NCBI RefSeq assembly: GCF_902459645.1
Contig: NZ_CABPSK010000001.1
Coordinates: 930,001 to 994,000, forward strand
From: Pandoraea pneumonica
Lineage (GTDB): Bacteria > Pseudomonadota > Gammaproteobacteria > Burkholderiales > Burkholderiaceae
Direction: 5' to 3'
Length of the DNA stretch: 64,000 bases
Positions 26,547 to 35,190 of this stretch are shown here, piece by piece. The translations under genes and the position numbers were made by a program. A model generated the notes under the pieces. It saw only the letters and a list, made by a program, of their open reading frames with translations. It was not told the DNA's origin and ran no database searches. The stretch's first letter is position 1, and each line of letters starts with the position of its first letter.

Positions 26547-26613
26547 AGGCTGTTTATCCTCAGTAATGACTAAGGCTTCGGGGGCTATCGAGGGAATATT
26601 TCAGTTATTTGCC

Positions 26614-26625
26614 GCAAACGTTTGC
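26614..26625. promoter_or_regulatory. Second LacI-type operator
   Basis: GCAAACGTTTGC repeats the 12-bp core of the operator at 26504-26519. The centres are 108 bases apart, close to a whole number of helical turns, which suits a DNA loop between two repressor dimers. It sits between the LacI gene stop and the operon promoter. Confidence 0.7.
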
Positions 26626-26743
26626 ATTTTCGTTGCGTAAAAAGCACGCTGCATCAGGCAACGAGGCACAGCAAAAAGGGGGAGATTGGAGCGCGGCGGA
26701 AGAGGCGGGGAGGGCGCGGCCGTGAGCCGCGCGAAGGGATGGA

Positions 26744-27766
26744 CTATCGCGCGATCGTCGATTCGCGCACGACCAGTTCGGGACGCATCACCACGTTGAT
26801 TTGCGTCTTCGTGCTGGCGTCGAGGCTTTCGAGCATCAACGATGCCGCCCGAACCCCCATTTCGTAGAGGGGAATGTGCACCGTCGTCATCGGGGGCCAG
26901 ACAGAGTCCATGAGCGGCATATCGTTGTGCCCGACGACGGAAATGTCGTCCGGGCACTTCAGGCCGCGCGCACGAATCGCGTCATAGCAGCCGAGGGCTA
27001 GCAAGTCGTTCGCGGCGACGATGGCCGTCGTGCCGGGATGGCGGTCTAGCACGGTATCGCACGCTATGCGCCCCTCGGCACGTCCGAATGCGGTGGATTC
27101 GACCACAGGGCAGTGCGTCTTTTTGAGGCCTTGCGCTTTGAGGGCGTCGAGAAAACCGACCTTGCGCTCGTACCCCGTCGATAAGTCGGTCGGGCCTGCC
27201 ACGTGCGCGATGGCCGAATGACCGAGCGCCACGAGATGCTTGACCGCCAGCAGCATCGCCAACTGGTTATCGCTCACCACGCACGACGCACGGCCACTGT
27301 CTTCGCTGCGATTGACCACCACCACCGGAATGCCCTCTTCGAGGCAATGTTCGAGGATAGGGTCCTTCCGGCCGGACGTGGCGAGAATCAGGCCGTCGAC
27401 TTGTCGGCCCGCCATTTGATCGATCACGAACCGCTGCCGCTCTTTTCCACCTTCCGCATTGGCAATCAACGGAATAAAGCCCTTCTTGGCGAGCTCGTCT
27501 TCAATGCCGCGCAAAATCGGCGGAAACACCGGATTCCCGATGTCCGGCAGCACAACACCAATGATGCGAGAGCGCTTGGTGCGAAGTGCGGACGCTACCC
27601 GGTTAGGCGAGAAATTGAGTTGACGCGCGGCCTTGAGCACTTGTTCGACGACGTCGTCGCTGATCAGATGCCGGGTCTCGGGGTTCATCACCCGCGAGAT
27701 CGTGGACGAGTGAACGCCAATCGATTCGGCCAGCGCTTTCAAAGTCGTCCGTTTCTTTTGCGTCAT
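26744..27766 (-). CDS. LacI-family transcriptional regulator
   Basis: The product is about 340 residues. It has an N-terminal HTH (TLKALAESIGVHSSTISRVMNP), the hinge helix NRVASALRTKRSRIIGVVLPDIGNPVF and a periplasmic-binding-protein-like effector domain (GLILATSGRKD, AIVAANDLLALGCYDAI, VVGHNDMPLMDSVWPPMTTVHIP). ATG 27766 gives the tightest fit to the family start; a GTG-like codon at 27793 would add nine residues. It lies just upstream of, and on the same strand as, the dioxygenase operon, whose promoter carries two matching operators. It is most likely a substrate-released repressor. Confidence 0.9.
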   Translation of the reverse strand: MTQKKRTTLKALAESIGVHSSTISRVMNPETRHLISDDVVEQVLKAARQLNFSPNRVASALRTKRSRIIGVVLPDIGNPVFPPILRGIEDELAKKGFIPLIANAEGGKERQRFVIDQMAGRQVDGLILATSGRKDPILEHCLEEGIPVVVVNRSEDSGRASCVVSDNQLAMLLAVKHLVALGHSAIAHVAGPTDLSTGYERKVGFLDALKAQGLKKTHCPVVESTAFGRAEGRIACDTVLDRHPGTTAIVAANDLLALGCYDAIRARGLKCPDDISVVGHNDMPLMDSVWPPMTTVHIPLYEMGVRAASLMLESLDASTKTQINVVMRPELVVRESTIAR

Positions 27767-27989
27767 ATTTTTGGATGTGGCGGCATTGCGCACCGCACGC
27801 TAACAGGGCAGATGCGTATTTTACTCATGAGGCAAGCGGTATCGACGATTCTCCCCGAGCGTTGCGAGCCTCTCATCGATCCGTAGACACCCGAATGTAG
27901 CGCACAAACGGCGACCGGAGTAACGTATCCGCCTGCACAATAACGCCGGCGCCGATCCCCCTTCGGACGCCTCCACGATCAGGAGACAT

Positions 27990-29546
27990 GTGGTGCACAA
28001 GAAAAGAATTGCTGGGTTCGGGCTGTGCCTGATGACGATGGTTTCCGTGCCCGCCTTGGCGCAGAGCGCGCCCAATAGCACCGCATCCGCCGCGACCGCC
28101 TCTATGGCTGCGACGCCCCAGCGCGATGCGTTCTTCTGGTTGGGTGAAATTAACAAGGCGTCGTTGGTCATCAATACCCGCCAGGGATTGCTGGATAAAA
28201 CGCTCGCACCGCGCATCGCGACGGGACTGGACACGGTACTGCGCGCAGGCGACCAGCCCGGCGGTGCACGCCCGGACTTGGTCATCACCTTCGAGCCCTT
28301 GCTGATCAAGGCGGCGGGCGTCGAGGCGACGCTGCTGCATGCCGGGCGCTCCAGTCAGGACATGTTGGCGACGGTGCGCGCCGCGATGTACCGCGACCGG
28401 CTGCTCGTTCTCGCTGCGCAGTTGCGCACCACGACGGCAACGCTTCGTCGGCTGGCGCAGCAGTATGAAGCGACCATCGTGCCGAACTACACCAATGGCG
28501 TGGCGGCGCAACCCAACAGCTACGGCCATTACTTGCTGGGTTACGTGGCAGGACTCCAGCGCGATTCGCAACGTTTGCATGAGTTGTATGCACGCGTCGA
28601 TCTGTCGCCGATGGGCACAACGGTGCTCAACGGCACCAGTTGGCCGCTCGATCGCGACAAGATGGCGCATGCGCTCGGCTTTGCCGATAAGGTGGACAAC
28701 GCCTACGATGCGTCGCAGATCGCGGCAACCGACTTGCCGGTGGAGATCGGTGCGCTGGCGACGAGCATCGCGCTGCATACATCGGCTTTCGTGCAGGACG
28801 TGATGGTGCAGTATGCGCAGCCGCGGCCGTGGATTTTGCTGCGCGAAGGGGGCGGCAACACGTATGTCTCGAGCGCCATGCCGCAAAAGCGCAACCCCGG
28901 CTTGCTCAACGACACGCGCACCGCCGCCTCGATGGTCGTGACGCTCGGCGTGGGCCGTGTGATCACCGCGCATAACATTCCCCCGGGCATGAGCGACGCG
29001 AAGCATATCGATGAAAACATGGCGGTCCTCGACCGGACCACGGCGTTGCTCAAGCGTTGGGATCGTGTGTTGAATGCGCTGGTCATCGACCCGCAGCGCG
29101 CGCTCGAAGAACTCGACAGCGACTGGACGGCATCGCAAGAGGTTGCCGACGTGCTGATGCGCGAGCATGGCTTGCCGTTCCGCGTGGGACATCATTTTGC
29201 GTCGGAGATCGTCGACTATGCGAAAGCCCACGATCTTCGCCCCAGCAACTTCCCCTACACGGAAGCGCAGCGCATCTACAAGCAGACGCTCACGGAGATG
29301 CAGGTTAGCGGGGGCGAGTTGCCGATGACCGAAGCGCAGTTCCGCGCGACGCTCGATCCGACGGCGATCGTGATGCATCGTGCGACGTCGGGCGGCCCGC
29401 AACCGGCGGAAATGAAACGCATGCTGGCGCGCACCGATGGTGAGCTCGACGCCGACGGCAAGTGGATCGACACGCACCGCCAGACCATCGACCGGTCGCT
29501 GGCGTCGCTCGATAGCGATTTCCGTCGATATTTGTCGGCGAACTAG
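27990..29546 (+). CDS. Exported argininosuccinate-lyase-like enzyme (aspartase/fumarase superfamily)
   Basis: The 518-residue protein starts at GTG 27990 (or 27993) behind AGGAG (27981-27985). An N-terminal signal peptide (FGLCLMTMVSVPALAQ) precedes a complete lyase. QPNSYGHYLLGYV carries the His of the catalytic region, GTSWPLDRD follows, and SSAMPQKRNPGL is the superfamily signature loop. Family members eliminate fumarate or a similar acid from a C-N bond. A Sec signal on such an enzyme is unusual, since argininosuccinate lyase itself is cytosolic. The physiological substrate is unknown. It is divergent from the LacI gene. Confidence 0.8.
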   Translation: MVHKKRIAGFGLCLMTMVSVPALAQSAPNSTASAATASMAATPQRDAFFWLGEINKASLVINTRQGLLDKTLAPRIATGLDTVLRAGDQPGGARPDLVITFEPLLIKAAGVEATLLHAGRSSQDMLATVRAAMYRDRLLVLAAQLRTTTATLRRLAQQYEATIVPNYTNGVAAQPNSYGHYLLGYVAGLQRDSQRLHELYARVDLSPMGTTVLNGTSWPLDRDKMAHALGFADKVDNAYDASQIAATDLPVEIGALATSIALHTSAFVQDVMVQYAQPRPWILLREGGGNTYVSSAMPQKRNPGLLNDTRTAASMVVTLGVGRVITAHNIPPGMSDAKHIDENMAVLDRTTALLKRWDRVLNALVIDPQRALEELDSDWTASQEVADVLMREHGLPFRVGHHFASEIVDYAKAHDLRPSNFPYTEAQRIYKQTLTEMQVSGGELPMTEAQFRATLDPTAIVMHRATSGGPQPAEMKRMLARTDGELDADGKWIDTHRQTIDRSLASLDSDFRRYLSAN

Positions 29547-29653
29547 GGCAGGGTGGGGCTGGGCTGCATGGCTCGGCCCGCCTTGACCGGGTCGATATCC
29601 CAGGCATAAGGTGGTGGCCATGCGCCGCCCAATTCAGACGATAGGAGAGCCTC

Positions 29654-30040
29654 ATGCCGCAGCCGCCATCGACACTCAGCCCCGACTTCATTGAGCAGCA
29701 GCGCAAGCGCTTGGAAGCCATGCGCCGACAATTGCTTGGCGGCGAAGAAAATACGATCGCCGACGAGGCGTCGCTGCAATCCGAGCACGGCGACGAAGCC
29801 CACGAATTCGAAGACGATGCGCAGGATCTGGCACAAGACGAGGTCAACCAGAACCTGCGCAACGTCAACGACAACCGTATCGCGGATATCGAGCGGGCGT
29901 TAGAGAAGATTGCGGAGGGCACCTATGGACTCTCCGATGAGAGCGGCGACCCGATTCCGAAGGCACGACTTGAAGTCGCGCCGGAGGCCGTCCTGACAGT
30001 GGAAGAGCAAAGCCGCCGCGATGCCCAGTCGGCGCGATAG
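29654..30040 (+). CDS. DksA/TraR-like protein lacking the zinc-finger cysteines
   Basis: The 128-residue protein has an acidic coiled-coil N-terminus (FIEQQRKRLEAMRRQL...HEFEDDAQDLAQDEVN) and a C-terminus reading IERALEKIAEGTYGLSDESGDPIPKARLEVAPEA, which aligns with the DksA/TraR C4 zinc-finger region (YGxCxxCGxxIPxxRLEAxP). It has no cysteine at all, so the zinc site is gone. It probably belongs to the group that enters the RNA polymerase secondary channel, but this is inferred. AGGAG upstream of the ATG supports the start. Confidence 0.8.
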   Translation: MPQPPSTLSPDFIEQQRKRLEAMRRQLLGGEENTIADEASLQSEHGDEAHEFEDDAQDLAQDEVNQNLRNVNDNRIADIERALEKIAEGTYGLSDESGDPIPKARLEVAPEAVLTVEEQSRRDAQSAR

Positions 30041-30076
30041 GTTGAGAATCCGTCAGGGCTAATGGGCAGCGCCTAA

Positions 30077-30097
30077 TCGGATATCGGATATCGGATA
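30077..30097. repeat. Three tandem copies of TCGGATA
   Basis: TCGGATA occurs three times head to tail at 30077, 30084 and 30091, just after the DksA-like gene and before the end of the GntR gene. It is a short tandem repeat in a 64-base gap. Confidence 0.8.
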
Positions 30098-30104
30098 GCC
30101 GACG

Positions 30105-30806
30105 TTAGCTCTGAGCAGCGGCTTCGGCCTCGGTCTGCTCGATGGCTTTGATGATGATGTGCAGCGTGGCGTCGAGGTGATCTACCGTGTGACGCCGGGT
30201 CGCTGCGATATCGCGGGCACGGTACTCGTCGAGCATCTTCTGATGTTCTTTGTTGCTCACGTCGACGTGCACAGGACGCATGTACAACGACAAGGCAATG
30301 TACGGCCCCGAGGCGTCGCGCAAGGTCTTGATGAGGTGCGCCAGACGCGAATTGTCTTGCGACGCCCAGAGCGCCGCGTGAAACGCCTGATTCAACTCAG
30401 TCCATTTGACGACGTCCGTCGTCGCAACCATTTCGAGGTGCAACGCCTCGGCATGCGCAATATCCTCTTCGCGAAGCGTAGCCATCGCTTGCTCGGCCAT
30501 CATCGGTTCGAGTGTCTTGCGCAGGTGGTAAAGCTCGTTGACGTCGTCGATCGTGAGACCGCGCACCACGGCACCGCGGTGAACGTCGAAAAACACCAAT
30601 CCCTCGGAAACCAGCGTGCGCAACGCTTCACGCACGGGCGTCGTCGACATATCGAGACGGCGCGCGAGATCGTCTTGCCGAAGGCGGTCGCCCGCCTTCA
30701 ACTTGCCTTGCAGAATCTCGGTGCGGAGTGTCTCGATGGCATATTGATATGCCGTGAGTCGACGACGGCCAGACGAGCCGGACGCGCTGGCAGATGCAGA
30801 GGACAT
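30105..30806 (-). CDS. GntR-family regulator (FadR/FCD subfamily)
   Basis: The 233-residue regulator starts at ATG 30806 (a TTG at 30815 is less likely). After a Ser/Ala-rich start comes a winged HTH (YAIETLRTEILQGKLKAGDRLRQDDLARRLDMSTTPVREALRTL; each part matches the GntR signature). An all-helical FCD ligand domain follows, with Asp/His metal-type positions (ALHLEMVATTD, NQAFHAALW, HLDATLHIII). It lies 27 bases behind the asparaginase gene on the same strand and probably controls the divergent asparaginase/MFS promoters. Confidence 0.88.
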   Translation of the reverse strand: MSSASASASGSSGRRRLTAYQYAIETLRTEILQGKLKAGDRLRQDDLARRLDMSTTPVREALRTLVSEGLVFFDVHRGAVVRGLTIDDVNELYHLRKTLEPMMAEQAMATLREEDIAHAEALHLEMVATTDVVKWTELNQAFHAALWASQDNSRLAHLIKTLRDASGPYIALSLYMRPVHVDVSNKEHQKMLDEYRARDIAATRRHTVDHLDATLHIIIKAIEQTEAEAAAQS

Positions 30807-30833
30807 GCTTTTCAATGGGGTGCCATGTGAAGA

Positions 30834-31844
30834 TTATTGACGCGTGAGTTTACTCCAATTTGCCAGCGCTTCTCCTACCGCTGCGGGCGCAACACCCGAG
30901 GCAAGCAACGCCACAACGAGCAATCGTGACTTGAGCGCAGACAGCCAACCGGACAGATGTGCGCCACGCCGTGCGAGATCGATTTCGGCACCGACATAAC
31001 CGTAAGTCTGCGATGCCGTCGACCCACTCGCCGCACGGCTGGCGATCACCACCGGCACTTGCGTCGTAAGTCGGCTAATGCGCTCGGCGAATCCGAACGA
31101 GACGTGGCCCGCACCTTGCGCGGCAATCACAACCGCTTCATAGCCACCGTTGACCGCCATTTCCGCCAGCTCACCGTCGTCGCCCAGCACTGCCGTCACG
31201 AGCGCAACTTTGGGCCAATCACGCACTGGGCGCGCCAACGGTTGCGGGCGAGCAGGCTTGGCGTGGAAAAACGTCGGGCGTCCCTCGACGATGCGCGCTG
31301 CGACACCGCCGTCGTGCGACACGAATGCCTGCACGGCCAGCGCGTCGCCCTTGCTGACCCAACGCGCGTAGTGAGCGGTGTCGTTCATCAGCACGAGTAC
31401 GCCGCGTCCCACGCTGTCGGGATGCGCCGCCGTGCGCACCGCCGCCAAAAGATTCGCGGGACCGTCGGCGCCAGCGGCTTGGGGCGCGCGCATCGCGCCC
31501 GTCACGATCAGCGGTTGCGGCAGCTTCCAGAACAGATCCAGCAGGAAAGCGGTTTCTTCAAGCGAATCGGTGCCTTGCGTGAGCACGACGCCGCAGGCGC
31601 CATCGGCAATTTGCTGCTCGGCCCAGGTGAGGGCGGCCATCAGATCGCCGTAACCCAGCGACGCGCTCGGCAATTGGCGCAACGCTGTCGCCTTGATGTT
31701 TGCCACGGAGGACAGGCCGGGGACCGATTGCGCCAACTGCGTGGCGTCGAGCGTAGGAACGACGCCGCCGGCAGCGTCTGACGGCGTCATGCTGATCGTT
31801 CCGCCAAGGGAGGCGACGGCGACTACGGGAAGCGAGTTGGGCAT
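30834..31844 (-). CDS. L-asparaginase / glutaminase-type amidohydrolase
   Basis: The product is 336 residues from ATG 31844. VVAVASLGGTISM contains the first catalytic Thr (GGTI) and VVLTQGTDSLEETAF the second active-site segment (TDSLEE), both standard for bacterial asparaginases. There is no signal peptide from this start, so it is predicted to be cytoplasmic. An upstream in-frame start at 31919 would run through the promoter palindrome and is rejected. With the GntR gene it forms a two-gene unit divergent from an MFS carrier, suggesting uptake and deamidation of an amidated compound. Confidence 0.88.
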   Translation of the reverse strand: MPNSLPVVAVASLGGTISMTPSDAAGGVVPTLDATQLAQSVPGLSSVANIKATALRQLPSASLGYGDLMAALTWAEQQIADGACGVVLTQGTDSLEETAFLLDLFWKLPQPLIVTGAMRAPQAAGADGPANLLAAVRTAAHPDSVGRGVLVLMNDTAHYARWVSKGDALAVQAFVSHDGGVAARIVEGRPTFFHAKPARPQPLARPVRDWPKVALVTAVLGDDGELAEMAVNGGYEAVVIAAQGAGHVSFGFAERISRLTTQVPVVIASRAASGSTASQTYGYVGAEIDLARRGAHLSGWLSALKSRLLVVALLASGVAPAAVGEALANWSKLTRQ

Positions 31845-31885
31845 GGTGGATAAGGTGGGCAAGGTGGAGAGGTTTTTGATTTCAG

Positions 31886-31920
31886 TTGATATGCATTGTG
31901 CATTATATATAATCGACAAT
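31886..31920. promoter_or_regulatory. Divergent promoter with long palindrome (GntR operator candidate)
   Basis: On the plus strand TTGATA (31886-31891), a 16-base spacer and TATAAT (31908-31913) form a promoter for the MFS gene. ATTATATATAAT (31902-31913) is a perfect palindrome that also gives a TATAAT on the minus strand for asparaginase. It is flanked symmetrically by ATTGT (31895-31899) and ACAAT (31916-31920), a 26-base dyad with a two-base mismatch in each arm. The flanks resemble FCD-type GntR half-sites. Confidence 0.7.
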
Positions 31921-31974
31921 CGTTTGCGAAGGGCATCGGGCGCTTTGCAGAGAAATCAACACCTAGGAGACGTC

Positions 31975-33330
31975 ATGGAACCAACAACAGCAGGCCACCC
32001 GGCTGCCCCGGCGACGCGATATCGATTCGCGATATTCGCGCTGATCGTGGTGATCGCCCTCGTGAACTACATCGACCGCGGCGCTATTTCATACTCGGCG
32101 GCGCAGATCACGTCGGAATACGGATTCGACCGGGCAGGGTGGGGCGCAGTCCTTGGTTATTTTGGCTATGGCTATATGTTCGGCGCGCTGTTCGGCGGGG
32201 CACTGGCAGACCGCGTGGGCGCGAAGACGGTGTGGGTGATCGCGGGTATTGCGTGGTCGGTGTTTGCCATTGCGATGATTTGGGCGGGCGACCTGGGTAT
32301 CGCGGTCTTCGGTGGCTCGGCATTGACTGGCTTCGCCACGATTCGCGTGCTGTTTGGTTTTGCGGAAGGCCCGGCGTACTCGATCATCAATAAGACGATG
32401 GCAGCGTGGGCTTCGCCGTCGGAGCGTGGTTTTGCGGTGTCCATCGGGTTGTTGAGCACGCCGCTCGGCGCGCTGCTCACGGCACCGGTCGCGGTCGGTT
32501 TGCTGCTGCTCACCGATAGCTGGCGAACGATGTACGTCGTGCTCGGCTTGGCGGGTTTCGTGCTGATTGCCTTGTTCGCACGCGTCTATACGAACCGCCC
32601 GGAGGACAACCCGCGCGTGAACGCAGCCGAAGCGGCGCTGATTCGCGCTGGCCGTCCGGCGCAGATTCCGTCGGCTGCCTCAGCCGCTGGCGACATGCCG
32701 TGGTGGAGCTTCTTTAAGAGCAAGACGCTGGTGTTCAACTCGATCGGCTATTTCGCGTTCGTCTACGTGAACTTCATGCTGCTCACGTGGACGCCGAAAT
32801 ACCTCGCCGACGAGTTTCATTTCACCCTGTCGTCGCTTTGGTACATCGGCATGATCCCGTGGACCGGCGCATGCGTGACGGTGCTGCTCGGCGGACGCAT
32901 TTCCGATTGGCTGTATCGCAAGACGGGCAAGCTGGTCATCGCACGCAGTTGGTTCGCCGCAGGCTCGCTGCTGTGCACGACGGCGTGTTTCCTGATGGTG
33001 TCGCAGGCAACGAGCGTGTGGGCCGTGATTGCGCTCATGACGCTGGGCAATGCGCTCAACGCGCTGCCGAACTCCGTGTACTGGGCAGTGGTGATCGACA
33101 CGGCACCGACGCGCGTGGGGACGTTCAGCGGGTTGATGCACTTCATCGCGAACATCGCCGCAGTGCTGGCCCCGACGCTGGCCGGTATTTTGTCGGCGAA
33201 ATACGGATATTCGTCGATGTTTGTCGCCACGGCGGTGGCAACGGCGGTGGGTGTGTTTGCCATGCTGCAAGTGCGTCCGGGTGTGGGGCCGAACACTGGT
33301 GGGCGTGACGCGAAGACCGTATCGGTTTGA
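31975..33330 (+). CDS. MFS transporter, anion:cation symporter (ACS) type
   Basis: The 451-residue protein starts at ATG 31975 behind TAGGAGA. It has twelve hydrophobic segments. LVNYIDRGAISYSAAQI is the ACS-family first-helix signature, GGALADRVGAKTVW is motif A, and GFAEGPAYSIINKTMAAW is typical of carboxylate/sugar-acid symporters. It is divergent from the asparaginase-GntR unit and shares a palindromic promoter with it. The substrate is probably an organic anion. Confidence 0.87.
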   Translation: MEPTTAGHPAAPATRYRFAIFALIVVIALVNYIDRGAISYSAAQITSEYGFDRAGWGAVLGYFGYGYMFGALFGGALADRVGAKTVWVIAGIAWSVFAIAMIWAGDLGIAVFGGSALTGFATIRVLFGFAEGPAYSIINKTMAAWASPSERGFAVSIGLLSTPLGALLTAPVAVGLLLLTDSWRTMYVVLGLAGFVLIALFARVYTNRPEDNPRVNAAEAALIRAGRPAQIPSAASAAGDMPWWSFFKSKTLVFNSIGYFAFVYVNFMLLTWTPKYLADEFHFTLSSLWYIGMIPWTGACVTVLLGGRISDWLYRKTGKLVIARSWFAAGSLLCTTACFLMVSQATSVWAVIALMTLGNALNALPNSVYWAVVIDTAPTRVGTFSGLMHFIANIAAVLAPTLAGILSAKYGYSSMFVATAVATAVGVFAMLQVRPGVGPNTGGRDAKTVSV

Positions 33331-33523
33331 GCGCGAGGGCACATCACGCGTAAGTTTCGATGGATTGTGGTGGGTGCTTGCCACGTCCATCGAGAACCTA
33401 GCGTGGCGGGTACCAGCCAATAGACTGTTGTGTCCGTGTGACAGGGCTCATGCATGCCATGACAAATGGCAGCCAGTGGGTGCGAAGGCGATTTATGATC
33501 CAGAAAATTGCCCGGGAAACGAC

Positions 33524-35077
33524 ATGAGCACGCGTTCAAGAGCTGAGCCCGTTCAACAATCCGAGCCTCATCCCGCCGAGAAGGGAATGGTTAGCAAAGC
33601 GCCGTCGGACCGGGGTTGGGTCGACGGCCGGGCGGTGGCCGCGACGCAACGCAAACTCGCCGGGACGATCAATGAAAGTCCGCGTGTCGTGCAGCAGCAA
33701 GCACTGCGCGATGCCATCCGCAATAGCCCGCAGGCGAACAGAACCGGCGTGCTCAAAGGGAATGCGTCTCACGCCCCCGTGCAGCGTGTGCGTTTTGCCA
33801 ATACCAACAGCTTCTATGGCCCGCAGCATCCTGTACTGCCGTTACCCTATGAGTTGCGCGATGCGCTCGCTGATACCTACACGGGCCGTGACGAACGCAA
33901 AGAAGTGATGATCGCCCTGACTCATGCGGGGCAGCAGTGGCTGGGCACGCATGCGCCCATCCCCGGAGGAATTGGGGCACTTTGCTGGGCAGAGATTCTC
34001 GACACGGACTGGCGGCAGTTGGGCAAGGGCATGCCGGCGATCGAGGTGGCCGATACCAGCCAGGAGTTCTTCGATCATCAAGTCGATCTGATGAACGACC
34101 TCGGCATTAAGTACCAGCAGGATCTGACCAACCATCCGGGCCGACCGCTGCGCGTGGCGAGCTTTGTGATGCAAACGGACGACAACAGCATCCTCGAAAC
34201 CGCTCACACGGACAAACCGATCGAACCACTCGTCGCGCCGTCCATCGAGGCGCGGTTCGTGGCGGGGGATGACCCGTTACGCGATCGAATTAAGTACAAC
34301 GTCGATTCCACGCTACACAGCGCGGGCCAGTATCAATGGATATTGGCCAACTGGGCCAATATCAGCCAGACCCACGACGTCTACATCGATGTCGATTTCT
34401 ATCCCAACCGATTGCCTGACAGTGGCGGAGCGCTCCACAAAGACTCGGTCGGTGAGACGCTTTTCGTCAATCTGACCTACAACAACACACAAGCGGGCGC
34501 GTCTCCCGAATACGTGTACGACCATCAGGGCATTCAGCCGTACGAGCAAGACTTCCCGCAGAGCGCTCACGCGTTGCTAAAGGATGCGCGTCGGGCCAAT
34601 CAGGGGCAGCCGAATAAGATCGAGGGTGTGGATCTGCCGCCGCGCGGGCGTGTCAGTTTCATGGACCCGGCGATCTGGCATGCCACGCCGCTCTATGGAC
34701 ACAGACTCGAGTTGCCGTCCTACGATTACAACGAAACCGTGACCTTCGATAAGGTGCGAGCCGATATCAACAGCAACGTTCCAGAGACGCATCGCGCCGA
34801 AGCATTGGCCGTGATTGAAGGCAAGACCGGAAGCGTCACGGGCGCCGAGCTCAAGTTGATGTACCGGAAGAAAGAATCCCTGCGCATAGGGACGACCGCG
34901 CATGGGGATTCACGAGATACCGCGCTGTTCGCACGACGACCGCGCGCGCGCAGCGTGGATCTGACGGACCACCCGGAGCACCTTCAAGCGTTGCAAGCGC
35001 AGAAAACCCAACCACGCTCGTTTATCCGTACCTGGATCATCTTGCGCCGTAAGCCGCAGCAGCCCACGAATCAGTGA
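33524..35077 (+). CDS. Predicted secreted effector with 2-oxoglutarate/Fe(II)-oxygenase-like motif
   Basis: ATG 33524 begins a 517-residue protein that I do not recognise by family name. The N-terminus (about 30-86) has the repeat AATQRKLAGTINESPRVVQQ/ALRDAIRNSPQ ending in APVQRV, a leader also present in the next gene and similar to that of contractile-injection-system cargo. Further on, His305-Lys-Asp307 (ALHKDSVGETLFVNL), His386 (DPAIWHATPLYGHR) and Arg394, eight residues after the distal His, form the HxD...H...R arrangement of Fe(II)/2-oxoglutarate dioxygenases, in beta-rich surroundings. There is no signal peptide or membrane segment. The oxygenase call is inference from spacing. It is followed 113 bases later by the deubiquitinase-like gene. 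Confidence 0.5.
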   Translation: MSTRSRAEPVQQSEPHPAEKGMVSKAPSDRGWVDGRAVAATQRKLAGTINESPRVVQQQALRDAIRNSPQANRTGVLKGNASHAPVQRVRFANTNSFYGPQHPVLPLPYELRDALADTYTGRDERKEVMIALTHAGQQWLGTHAPIPGGIGALCWAEILDTDWRQLGKGMPAIEVADTSQEFFDHQVDLMNDLGIKYQQDLTNHPGRPLRVASFVMQTDDNSILETAHTDKPIEPLVAPSIEARFVAGDDPLRDRIKYNVDSTLHSAGQYQWILANWANISQTHDVYIDVDFYPNRLPDSGGALHKDSVGETLFVNLTYNNTQAGASPEYVYDHQGIQPYEQDFPQSAHALLKDARRANQGQPNKIEGVDLPPRGRVSFMDPAIWHATPLYGHRLELPSYDYNETVTFDKVRADINSNVPETHRAEALAVIEGKTGSVTGAELKLMYRKKESLRIGTTAHGDSRDTALFARRPRARSVDLTDHPEHLQALQAQKTQPRSFIRTWIILRRKPQQPTNQ

Positions 35078-35190
35078 TGAAATTGCCCGGTTGCCGACTG
35101 GCGCAGTGGCGTTTCGGCCTCCCGCGACGTTCAATTCCCACGTGATAAGATTCGCCGTCACTTGCCTAGCGGCGACGCCGCCCTGACGAC

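Noticed and set aside
27873-29621. 582-codon open frame on the minus strand
   Set aside because: It is antisense to the lyase gene, which has the family signature on the plus strand.
29654-30040. Zinc-finger DksA
   Set aside because: The fold is recognisable, but the protein has no cysteine, so a zinc finger cannot be claimed.
33524-35077. Second deubiquitinase in the first effector
   Set aside because: No Cys box, QEDASE-type box or GHY box is present.
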